A stretch of DNA of 53,847 nucleotides from an uncultured Clostridia bacterium. GTDB taxonomy: Bacteria > Bacillota > Clostridia > Christensenellales > Borkfalkiaceae. The notes beneath the pieces are model-generated. The model did not search any database, had not been told where the DNA came from, and was given only the letters and a program-made list of their open reading frames with translations. Each line of letters opens with the position of its first letter. Positions within the stretch are counted from its first letter, which is position 1. The position numbers and the translations under genes are program-made. Positions 19,705 to 26,434 of the stretch are shown here, one piece after another. The stretch is taken from the NCBI GenBank assembly GCA_944342055.1, contig CALVME010000040.1, positions 1 to 53,847 of the forward strand, read 5' to 3'.

Positions 19705-20877
19705 TTACGCCTCGGTGATACCCGAAAGCATCGCCTGACCGCAGGGACGCGTGCAGACGAGATCCGCATACTTGACGAGAGTCGCCGTATATACGGGTTT
19801 GCCCGCGACCTGTTTGAGCACTCTGCCCTCTTCGTCCTCGAGCCACTGCCAATCGCAGAGCTGATGCAGGCAGAAATCGTCGGTATTGAGCAGGTACATC
19901 GTCCCGTCGGGACAGAATCTGTCCGCGACGACGGGAATGCCTCCGAAGGAAATCGCCTTGAATCCTCCTTCGAGATCGACGGTGTTGACGTAGGAGCGGT
20001 TTTCCGCCAGAAGAGCGGTGAGCGCGCGTCTGACGCCCCAGCTGCACACGATAAAGTTGATCTTGCTGCCGCTCGTCTCCTCAACCGTATCGATCGCCGT
20101 CTGAATGGTCAGCTCGTCGAGCGCGCCGACGGATTCCTTGATATAGGGATTCATCCACCCGTTTTCGCTCCTGTCCACGCCGTAAATGTCTTTGTCCGTA
20201 TCGAAGATGGCCGCAAGGCCGGTCAGTTCCAGTCCGTAAGAGCCCTGCAGCGCGACGATGCTGCCCGCAGGCGCTTCGGTGCTCGTCACCGTCGCGCCGT
20301 CGATCTTGATCGTCTTGCCCGCGCGATCGACGGAGAGGATCTTTCTCCCCGTTGCGGAGGCGATCTCCGCGCCTGCCGAAGTCACGAAATCGACGACCAT
20401 GCCCTCCGCAATGTTCTTGACGGAATCGAGCTTGACGACGCCTCCCGTGATCGAGACGACCTTCGCGAGAGTGCCGTTGCCGTCGCCGTAGAGCATTCTG
20501 CCGAAATTGAAAGAAGAAGACTTCAGGAGCCCCTCCATTTCCTCGTTGAGCAGATTGACGAACGCGCCCTCGTTGGCGGAGGAAGCCCTGACTGCCTTAT
20601 CCGAAATTTCGATGGTGCCGTAGAGATTTTTGAGGGTGGTGACGAACTGCGCGTACGAGTTTCCGCTCGCCTTCGGCAGATCTCCCTCTTCCGTGCCTGC
20701 GCCCACGCCGCCGTTCACGCCGTAGCGCACGAGTCTCCTTACATCCTTGCCCCATACGTCCGCAGTCGACTGTCTGATCTGAGCGAGCAGGGGATTTGCC
20801 TGCTGATTGAGCTGATCGGCGACGACGCCGAGGTACAGAGATTTGAGCGCGCTGTCCGCGCTGGTCATTGTTACCAT
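19705..20877 (-). CDS. Major capsid protein, HK97-fold type
   Basis: 390-residue phage major capsid protein. An N-terminal helical part (SADSALKSLYLGVVADQLNQ) leads to TLKNLYGTIEISDKAVRAS and FGRMLYGDGNGTLAKV, a pattern seen in Firmicute phage capsid proteins of the HK97 fold. An insertion of about 80 beta-rich residues follows (VVKLDSVKNIAEGMVVDFVT ... VALQGSYGLELTGL). P-domain and A-domain segments come next: FIVCSWGVRRALTALLAENR, KAISFGGIPVVADRFCPDGT and MYLLNTDDFCLHQL. No protease gene is nearby and no obvious prohead cleavage site is seen, consistent with P22-type assembly on a scaffold. The ATG at 20877 has AAGGAG 8 bases upstream. Intact, with host-like base composition. Confidence 0.88.
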   Translation of the reverse strand: MVTMTSADSALKSLYLGVVADQLNQQANPLLAQIRQSTADVWGKDVRRLVRYGVNGGVGAGTEEGDLPKASGNSYAQFVTTLKNLYGTIEISDKAVRASSANEGAFVNLLNEEMEGLLKSSSFNFGRMLYGDGNGTLAKVVSITGGVVKLDSVKNIAEGMVVDFVTSAGAEIASATGRKILSVDRAGKTIKIDGATVTSTEAPAGSIVALQGSYGLELTGLAAIFDTDKDIYGVDRSENGWMNPYIKESVGALDELTIQTAIDTVEETSGSKINFIVCSWGVRRALTALLAENRSYVNTVDLEGGFKAISFGGIPVVADRFCPDGTMYLLNTDDFCLHQLCDWQWLEDEEGRVLKQVAGKPVYTATLVKYADLVCTRPCGQAMLSGITEA

Positions 20878-20880
20878 ACA

Positions 20881-21222
20881 TTACACTCCTTTGAAATACT
20901 GAATTGCCAATCTCCCCGCTTCCTGCAGAGATTTCGGCTTGCGGGCGGGCGCGGCGACGCTTCCGCCTTCCGGCATGGCGAGCGGCGAGCGGCGCAGCGA
21001 AGAGAGATACTCTTCGATGATCTTGCCTTTCACGCCTTCGTCGCGCATGACGGATTCGTAAAGGTCTTCCTTGGGTTTCTCTTCCAACTCCTTCAGCCGC
21101 TGAGAGCGTCGGGTAAACTCCGCCTGCAAGGAATTGTAAGCCTCCATGAGGGCAGCCACGCTCTTGAATTTTCCCAGATCGGTCTCCGGGGTTCCCTGTG
21201 TCTTGTTCTCCTCTTGTTCCAT
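20881..21222 (-). CDS. Scaffold-like phage protein
   Basis: 113 residues, between portal and capsid genes, where tailed phages keep the scaffolding protein. It is charged and helical: LGKFKSVAALMEAYNSLQAE matches the start of many Firmicute scaffold or DUF-type capsid assembly proteins. It continues FTRRSQRLKELEEKPKEDLY, a coiled-coil segment, and ends in a basic region plus helix (ARKPKSLQEAGRLAIQYFKG) that could bind the capsid shell. It is shorter than P22 gp8 (about 300). The ATG at 21222 has GGAGG 6 bases upstream; it lies one base after the portal stop and 3 bases before the capsid start region. Function is inferred from position and helical character. Confidence 0.75.
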   Translation of the reverse strand: MEQEENKTQGTPETDLGKFKSVAALMEAYNSLQAEFTRRSQRLKELEEKPKEDLYESVMRDEGVKGKIIEEYLSSLRRSPLAMPEGGSVAAPARKPKSLQEAGRLAIQYFKGV

Positions 21223-21223
21223 T

Positions 21224-23068
21224 TTAACCTCCTATCATCAAGCGATGCGCTTCCAGATGCTTTGCCACCGCCCGTTCCCTGTCTTTTCCGAGCTGTTTGC
21301 CCTCCTCCGAGAGCAAAAACCTCGTGTGTTCGAGGACGTGCACCGCGTGATCGTCGTAATCGTTGATGGCAACGTCCTCCGTTTTGAGCGCAAGATTTTC
21401 CTCCTGTGCCCGCCTTCTGTGCAATACGGTGATGTCGCTGACGTTCTCGAACGTACCGCACCCGATCGCCTCCAGAATCTGATTTTTGACCGAAAGGGAT
21501 ACCTTTCCCTCTTCGTCCGCCAGAAGTCCCTTCGCGAGCAGATCGAAGATGAGATTTTTCCGCGTCGCGGGATTGATCTCCTCCCCCTCCTCGAACAGGA
21601 TATCGTCCGCAGAGATGTCGGAAGCGTCGAAATAATAGAGTTTGACCTTCTTTCCCTCGCCCGTCATGCGGACGATGCGTCTGCTCCCCGCGAACTGTTT
21701 ATAGAGCCGCAGGATCTGCCTGCCGACGATCTGCATGCTCCGCGCGATGTTGCCCGCCGTCACGGCGAGTCGGGCGTCGTCCTGATCGATGAGCAGCTGC
21801 AATCCCGTGGCGCTCGTCACGCCGGAGCGATAGGACGAGGTCTGCGACACCTCGCTCGAACCGCCGATGACGACGAATTCCTCCGCGAGCCGTTCCTCCT
21901 CTTTGGCAAACTCTTCGGGGACGGTCCCGCAGTCGAGCATCTTGGGCGGCTCGCTCCCCTGACGGTACACGAGCACCTTGCCGGGATACAATCCCTCCTG
22001 CGCGATCTCCTCGGCGTCCACGCTCCCGTCCTCGACGGCGAGCACGCCCAGCGAGAGGCGGTTGAGAAATTCCTGTTTCCGATTGCGGACCGCGTTGTAA
22101 GAGCGCTGCAGCGGAATGAGGCGATCGACGATGCAGGTGCCGAAGAACGCGCCCGCCAGATCGCCGCACGTCTGTTTGACGAAAGGGTACTCCCTTCTGC
22201 CGTGATCTCCGTTGACGAAGGGCAGCTCTCCCTCGTAGAGAAGCGCTTCCCCCGCGACGACTTCCACTCTCCCCTGCGGCCAAGCGGAACAGGGCGCCGT
22301 GTATCGCTCGATGAGCAGTTCCGCGTCTCTCTTTTTTGTGGCGTTGCCGCCGGGCGTCGCTTTTTCGTGCGAAGCGGCGGAATAGGGCAGGGTACCGAAC
22401 TCCGAGATCTCTCTTCCGGGCACTTTTACCCCGTAGAGCTCCTCGATCTTCTCGACGGCGACCGCGCGGGCACGGATGATGCTCGGCTGCCCCTCAACCG
22501 TTTCGATGGCGAGCGAGTCGGGATAAATTTCGAAGGGCGGCAACACGCTGACGGAGACCTCCCCCTCGTACAGCGCCCTGTCCCCCGAATACCCGATCAG
22601 ATTGCCTCCCCCGTTTTCCCAGGAGACGCAATAGAACGCCGTGCCGCACGTCTCCGACCACACGGTGGCTTTGGACACGATGGCATCCAGCCCGATGCGC
22701 TCGGAGACGTTTGCGAGGATGTCCGAACAGAGCTTCGCCGTCTTCAGATCGGCGTCCTCGTCCGAAAATGCCCGCACGGCAAGTTTGGGGCGCATCCTTC
22801 TCAGCTTTGCGCAGCGCGTCTCCACGGTGGGCGCGATGTAGTTGTACACCCGCCTGCCCTGCCAGCCGTAGAGCGGGAGCTCCTCCTCGATCTCCCCGTT
22901 GCCCGCCACGTCGCAATACTGATTTCCCGCGAGAAAATTCATGTTGAGCTCCCAGCCCCGCTCTACGCTCCGCCTCTCGTCCCTTCTTCGCAAATAGTCC
23001 TCTTTGATGTCCTTCACCAGGCGCTCTTTGCGTTTTTCCTCTGCTTTCAGTTCGAAATCTGCGTTCAT
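21224..23068 (-). CDS. P22-type portal protein
   Basis: 614 residues, the dodecameric ring through which DNA enters and leaves the phage head. Family features: an N-terminal helical part (YLRRRDERRSVERGWELNMN), NFLAGNQYCD, VYNYIAPTVETRCAKLRRMR, then PFEIYPDSLAIE, and FFGTCIVDRLIPLQRSYNAV with NRKQEFLNRLSLG. The later segment GGSSEVSQTSSYRSGVTSAT followed by GLQLLIDQDDARL is typical of the P22-like portal clip and stem, and a long C-terminal helical tail follows. The ATG at 23068 has AAGGAGGAG upstream and overlaps the stop of the previous gene by 4 bases. Length fits the P22-like rather than the shorter HK97- or SPP1-like portals. Complete, with no stop or frameshift. Confidence 0.9.
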   Translation of the reverse strand: MNADFELKAEEKRKERLVKDIKEDYLRRRDERRSVERGWELNMNFLAGNQYCDVAGNGEIEEELPLYGWQGRRVYNYIAPTVETRCAKLRRMRPKLAVRAFSDEDADLKTAKLCSDILANVSERIGLDAIVSKATVWSETCGTAFYCVSWENGGGNLIGYSGDRALYEGEVSVSVLPPFEIYPDSLAIETVEGQPSIIRARAVAVEKIEELYGVKVPGREISEFGTLPYSAASHEKATPGGNATKKRDAELLIERYTAPCSAWPQGRVEVVAGEALLYEGELPFVNGDHGRREYPFVKQTCGDLAGAFFGTCIVDRLIPLQRSYNAVRNRKQEFLNRLSLGVLAVEDGSVDAEEIAQEGLYPGKVLVYRQGSEPPKMLDCGTVPEEFAKEEERLAEEFVVIGGSSEVSQTSSYRSGVTSATGLQLLIDQDDARLAVTAGNIARSMQIVGRQILRLYKQFAGSRRIVRMTGEGKKVKLYYFDASDISADDILFEEGEEINPATRKNLIFDLLAKGLLADEEGKVSLSVKNQILEAIGCGTFENVSDITVLHRRRAQEENLALKTEDVAINDYDDHAVHVLEHTRFLLSEEGKQLGKDRERAVAKHLEAHRLMIGG

Positions 23069-23316
23069 GTCTCCTCCTTCATTTCCCGAAGAAGCCGCTT
23101 CCGCTCCTCCTCCAGCCGCTCGTCGTCCATCTCCGCAAAGGCGTCTTCGCCAAGCAGCATCTGCGCCGCCTTCAGATCGGGCGGGATCTCCTTTTTGAGT
23201 TTCTTCTTCTTCACCAGTTTCATCGCTCCGTCTTCAATGCCGTACTCTTCGACCGTCTCGGTGGCGGTACAGCCGAGCGCACATTTCATGATTGCCTTTC
23301 GCAGCGATTCGTTCAT
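23065..23316 (-). CDS. Small phage protein, possibly small-terminase remnant
   Basis: 83 residues between terL and portal. It begins MNESLRKAIMKCALGCTATE, then TVEEYGIEDGAMKLVKKKKL and EIPPDLKAAQMLLGEDAF, ending in a charged helix. The PPDLKAAQMLL piece recalls the conserved C-terminal P-P-D-x-x-A-x-x-x-L motif of some HTH-type small terminases, whose N-terminal DNA-binding part is missing here. The start at 23316 was chosen because it gives a 4-base overlap with the terL stop; a purine-rich GAGAG site precedes it. It may be a specialised packaging or portal-associated factor. The small-terminase link is tentative. Confidence 0.62.
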   Translation of the reverse strand: MNESLRKAIMKCALGCTATETVEEYGIEDGAMKLVKKKKLKKEIPPDLKAAQMLLGEDAFAEMDDERLEEERKRLLREMKEET

Positions 23317-24788
23317 TTTCTCTCTCTTTGCAACCTCCTGTATCTTCTCTCTTTGTCCTTCTGCACCCACGTCTTTTCGACGGACAGCGTGCGGCACGGC
23401 CTGCGCATCAGGTAATACCTCAGCTCGTCCAACGCGTGATCGTCCCGCTTGACGGGATTGTCCCCCTTTCCCCAGAAATATCCCTTCAGCTCGCGGATCA
23501 GATTGACGCAAGAGGAGAAGATATACAGATCAGGCGTGCCGTTCCCCCTCTTTAAATAGCTTTTGACCCGCGCGATGCCGGAAAACAAATCTTTGTTCAC
23601 CTGCGTATTGACGGCGATCCCGCGCTCGAAAAAGAGCTCGGCGACGCTCTTGGGCGAGGCGAGCGTGCGCTGGGAAGCCGCACTGTCGATGAGCGCCTCC
23701 GCCCTTCCCTTGCCGTCGGCGTGCCAGCCGATGGCGCGGCAGATCTCCTTGATGCGCGCCGCGTGCCAGTCGATGTCCCGCCCCGCCGCATAATGCTCGG
23801 CGACGACGTAGACGTTCGAATCGTAATCGACCGCGTACCAATGCGCGGAGAGCGGATTGTTGAGCCCGGGATCGATGGAGATGAGATCCTGCCACTCGAA
23901 GGGAATGGGAAAGGGTTCGACGACGTGGATCTGCTCGTCGAATTCGGGATAGACGAGCCCCTCCGCCGCGGAAAACTTGCCGTATTGCCTGCTGTCCCGC
24001 GTCTGAGCGTCCAGCGTGCGCTCCATGAGTTCGATCTCCTCTTTCGAGAGATACGGGTTGTCCCGCCACTCCATGAACTCATACCAGATCTCGGGGTTCT
24101 GACTGCGGTTCAGATAGATCTCGTCGTAGAGAAAGGTGATTCCCTTGAGAGGCGTCATCGTGCCGAAGATATCCCCCCGTCTGTCGATGACGCGCATCTG
24201 ACATTCTTCGTAAATGTCTTTGGGCGGCTCCTCGTCGAACCAGACGAAATCGAGCGAACTTCCCTGAAATTTTTCCCTTCCCTGATCACAGCTCTTAAAG
24301 CCGATGACGGAGACGCCGCCAAAGGCGTTTCTGACGGCGATCTGATCGATGACGCCGCTTTTCGGGCTGTCCCGCCTGCCGCTGAGCATGGAGATATCGA
24401 CGATGCGCGAGGGGTCGAGGTAATGCAGTATCTTCCTCTGCGCGACGTCGCGCTGCACCTGTTGGGAGAGGGAGACGACCCAGCCGAACACGTCCTTGCG
24501 GTTTTGACGGTAAGGATGCACGCCGAGCGCGAGCCAGATCGCCTCCACCGCGCCGCATTCCGTCTTTCCCGAACGGTTTCCCCCGAATACCCATCGGTTC
24601 CGCTTCGCGCAGCGATGGAACGCGAGCTGTTTTTCGTGCCTCACCTCCCCCGCGTTGTAGGCGGAAAGGGGCGATTTTGCCCTGCGCTCCTGCTCCGCTT
24701 CGATGGCGAGAATTTTTTTTATAATTTCCTTCTTTTCGACGATACCTCCGCGCGGCGTCTCTTTTTTTCCTGATATACTTTGTGCCAT
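23313..24788 (-). CDS. terL: Phage terminase large subunit
   Basis: ATP-driven DNA packaging motor plus nuclease. ATPase: FGGNRSGKTE (Walker A, about residue 70), LDFVWFDEEPP (Walker B with catalytic Glu) and the coupling motif FGTMTPLKG. Nuclease: SIDPGLNNPLSAHW (first metal Asp), EALIDSAASQ (second) and KRDDHALDELRYY (third). About 491 residues, complete and in frame, so both activities could be intact. The ATG at 24788 (MAQSISGKKE) is weakly supported. A strong GGAGGT lies inside the frame at 24744-24749, before IVEKKEIIKKILAIEAE, the likely family N-terminus, but no ATG, GTG or TTG follows it. The ATG overlaps the start codon of the divergent gene on the plus strand. Confidence 0.93.
   Translation of the reverse strand: MAQSISGKKETPRGGIVEKKEIIKKILAIEAEQERRAKSPLSAYNAGEVRHEKQLAFHRCAKRNRWVFGGNRSGKTECGAVEAIWLALGVHPYRQNRKDVFGWVVSLSQQVQRDVAQRKILHYLDPSRIVDISMLSGRRDSPKSGVIDQIAVRNAFGGVSVIGFKSCDQGREKFQGSSLDFVWFDEEPPKDIYEECQMRVIDRRGDIFGTMTPLKGITFLYDEIYLNRSQNPEIWYEFMEWRDNPYLSKEEIELMERTLDAQTRDSRQYGKFSAAEGLVYPEFDEQIHVVEPFPIPFEWQDLISIDPGLNNPLSAHWYAVDYDSNVYVVAEHYAAGRDIDWHAARIKEICRAIGWHADGKGRAEALIDSAASQRTLASPKSVAELFFERGIAVNTQVNKDLFSGIARVKSYLKRGNGTPDLYIFSSCVNLIRELKGYFWGKGDNPVKRDDHALDELRYYLMRRPCRTLSVEKTWVQKDKERRYRRLQRERK
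24771..24779 (+). promoter_or_regulatory. Extended -10 of the SH3-like envelope gene, predicts leaderless mRNA
   Basis: TGATATACT (TGN plus TATACT) lies 7 bases before the ATG at 24787, and no ribosome site is present. No good -35 hexamer is seen 17 bases upstream, as often with extended -10 promoters. Confidence 0.6.
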
Positions 24789-25458
24789 GAAACGCGTCAT
24801 CCTTTTTTTGATCTTTGTCTCCGTTCTGCTCCCCTGTCCCGTCCTTTCCGCCCGCGCGGAAGAGTCCGAAACTTATGCCTGCGTCCTCTCGGAAGGCACC
24901 TATCTCTACGCCGAGCAGTCGGAAGAGAGCGGGTTGTTTCTGATTCCCAACACCTATTACGTCAGAATCCTCGAACAGGGCGCCGAATACAGCTACGTCG
25001 AATACGCGGCGGACAGCGGGCTGTACAAGGCGGTGCGCGGCTATTGCAAGAGCGAAGCGCTCACCCCCGTCGACTTTACGCCCGCCCGCCCCTTCGTCAA
25101 TCTGACCGTATCTCTGACCTACCGCCTCGAGGGCACGTCCGCGCTCGTGGGGGGCGATCTTGCTCTCGTCACGGTGGAAGCGGCGTATTACGGTGACTAC
25201 ACCGTGGGCAGCGCGCAATACTGCTATGTCTGCGCGAACGGCAAATTCGGCTATGTCCCTCGCCCCGAGATCAGTTATGAACTCAACGACGACTATCTTC
25301 CCGAAGCGCCTCCCGTATCGGCGGAGACGCAGGACGTCTCCGTCTCCCTCTACATACTCATCGGGGCGCTCTGCCTCGGGCTCGTGTTCATCCTTCTGCT
25401 CTCTCTGCGCCCGGCAAAGAAACAGCGCGCTCCGGACAACGATTGGTACGAAGAATGA
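24787..25458 (+). CDS. Secreted, C-terminally anchored SH3-like protein
   Basis: 223 residues. The signal peptide MKRVILFLIFVSVLLPCPVL ends near SARAEE. The exported part has two SH3-like halves (ETYACVLSEGTYLYAEQSEE ... YYVRILEQGAEYSYVEY, and NLTVSLTYRLEGTSALVG ... YVCANGKFGYVPRPEI), patterns like bacterial SH3 domains that bind cell-wall peptides. A single membrane helix near the C-terminus (SLYILIGALCLGLVFILLLS) is followed by a short basic tail. It has the same architecture as the larger protein at 26435-28960, so the two may be partners or paralogues. It lies between the phage regulator and terL on the opposite strand; its 3' end overlaps the regulator's 3' end by 71 bases. Function unknown; an envelope role is inferred. 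Confidence 0.8.
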   Translation: MKRVILFLIFVSVLLPCPVLSARAEESETYACVLSEGTYLYAEQSEESGLFLIPNTYYVRILEQGAEYSYVEYAADSGLYKAVRGYCKSEALTPVDFTPARPFVNLTVSLTYRLEGTSALVGGDLALVTVEAAYYGDYTVGSAQYCYVCANGKFGYVPRPEISYELNDDYLPEAPPVSAETQDVSVSLYILIGALCLGLVFILLLSLRPAKKQRAPDNDWYEE

Positions 25459-25918
25459 CCTTCGGTTCGGCAGATCTTGCACGGCGGGGCGTCTGACTCC
25501 GATAATAGCGATAACGAAACATCATCTCGGCGTCCCGTCCGCAATAACGGAAGAACCATTCTTTGTCGAAACCTGCGGCTTCGAGCCCTTCCGCGACGCG
25601 ATCGACGCCGCGCACGGAGCGACGATACACCGTGCGCAGCGTCACATTTTTCGGCATCGGCTCCTTGAAAAAACGAAACCCGAGCGCCTCTCGACACTTT
25701 TTATCCATCCTCTTGAGGATGGACTCCATCTTGTCTCTCACTTCGCGGTAGGCTTCCGCCCTGTCGCGCATGACAAGCAATTCCTCGGCAATTTTTTCGC
25801 AGCTGATCGTATGATCGTAGGAGCGCAAAGCCCGGTATTCCATTCTCTTGCCGATTTCCTGTATTTCAGCTTCCATTTTCGGGTACATGCACAGCAAAAC
25901 CTTAACGTATTCCAGCAT
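25388..25918 (-). CDS. Phage-type transcription regulator (ArpU/RinA or sigma-70 region 4-like)
   Basis: 176 residues. MLEYVKVLLCMYPKMEAEIQ begins a helical N-terminal half. Then MESILKRMDKKCREALGFRF and VTLRTVYRRSVRGVDRVAEG look like a region 4-type helix-turn-helix, and the pattern MxxxLxxLxxxxRxxLxxRF...T is seen in small late-gene activators (ArpU, RinA, DUF1492) that sit just before terminase genes in Firmicute prophages. A basic tail follows (YRYYRSQTPRRARSAEPKVI). The ATG at 25918 has GGAGG 6 bases upstream. The palindrome at 25944-25957 lies in its leader. It is probably the activator of the capsid cassette; the family call is by pattern, not by a firm match. Confidence 0.62.
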   Translation of the reverse strand: MLEYVKVLLCMYPKMEAEIQEIGKRMEYRALRSYDHTISCEKIAEELLVMRDRAEAYREVRDKMESILKRMDKKCREALGFRFFKEPMPKNVTLRTVYRRSVRGVDRVAEGLEAAGFDKEWFFRYCGRDAEMMFRYRYYRSQTPRRARSAEPKVILRTNRCPERAVSLPGAERAEG

Positions 25919-25943
25919 CCAGACCTCCGTCCGCTCTCGCGGA

Positions 25944-25957
25944 AACAAACATTTGTT
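25944..25957. promoter_or_regulatory. Operator-like palindrome upstream of the phage regulator
   Basis: AACAAACATTTGTT: two perfect 6-base arms around a 2-base centre, 26 bases before the regulator ATG. It could be an autoregulatory site; no protein is tied to it by the sequence alone. Confidence 0.45.
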
Positions 25958-26048
25958 CGTTTTTTTGCTTCCATTATGCCACTATTTTGCAAACAGAAAA
26001 AAAACAGTGTCAAAAATTATTTCGTTTATTTTTATTTTATTCTATAAA

Positions 26049-26064
26049 ACAATACAACTATTGT
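26049..26064. repeat. Inverted repeat in AT-rich intergenic DNA
   Basis: ACAATA, 4 bases, TATTGT, inside an AT-rich stretch (about 25975-26110) between the phage regulator and the pyrimidine tract. It could be a second regulator site or a chance palindrome. Confidence 0.35.
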
Positions 26065-26109
26065 CTTGTTTTTTATTTTGCGCAAGCAATTTTTCTATTT
26101 TTTGCCTTC

Positions 26110-26340
26110 TGAAATGCCACCCCTTTTCCCTCTCTTTCCCTTAACCCTGCCTCGTCTTGCCCCTCTCCTCCCCACTGCCCCCGCCTTTTCTCTCCCGTTC
26201 CACCTTCGCCCCTTGCCTTCCGTCCTTCCCCTGTCTCCGCCTTTTCCCGCTCTTTCCCTTCGCCTTCTCCCCCTGCTTTACCACACTCTCGCCCCTTGCC
26301 TTCCGCCCACGTTTCCGCCTCCTCTGCGCACGTCTTTTTC
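26110..26340. other. Strongly strand-biased polypyrimidine/polypurine tract
   Basis: About 230 bases are nearly all C and T on the plus strand, with short imperfect repeats such as CGCCCCTTGCCTTCCG (twice, near 26207 and 26291). Open frames here encode only low-complexity Pro/Leu/Ser or Glu/Gly/Lys/Arg strings, so I do not call a gene. Together with 25975-26110 this fills the gap between the regulator and the promoter at 26399. Confidence 0.75.
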
Positions 26341-26398
26341 CCGTCGGAAGCGAACCCCTTCGAAGGCAAAACCTTTTTGAAAATGCTCGGCTGTTTTC

Positions 26399-26427
26399 TT
26401 GCTATTTCCAAAAGTTTATGATATAAT
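26399..26427 (+). promoter_or_regulatory. Promoter of the propeller envelope gene, predicts leaderless mRNA
   Basis: TTGCTA, 17 bases ending in TGA, then TATAAT (extended -10), then seven bases and the ATG at 26435. Confidence 0.82.
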
Positions 26428-26434
26428 TAAGGGC

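Noticed and set aside
19864..23452. Very long plus-strand open frames antisense to the capsid, portal and packaging genes
   Set aside because: Codon mirror images of the cassette genes; Arg/Leu-rich, no start signals or domains.
17342..25957. Ordinary complete prophage
   Set aside because: No integrase, repressor, replication, tail, lysis or attachment repeats were found in the flanking sequence I can read.
26066..26411. Open frames on both strands in the pyrimidine tract
   Set aside because: Low-complexity by-products of base bias; no start signals.
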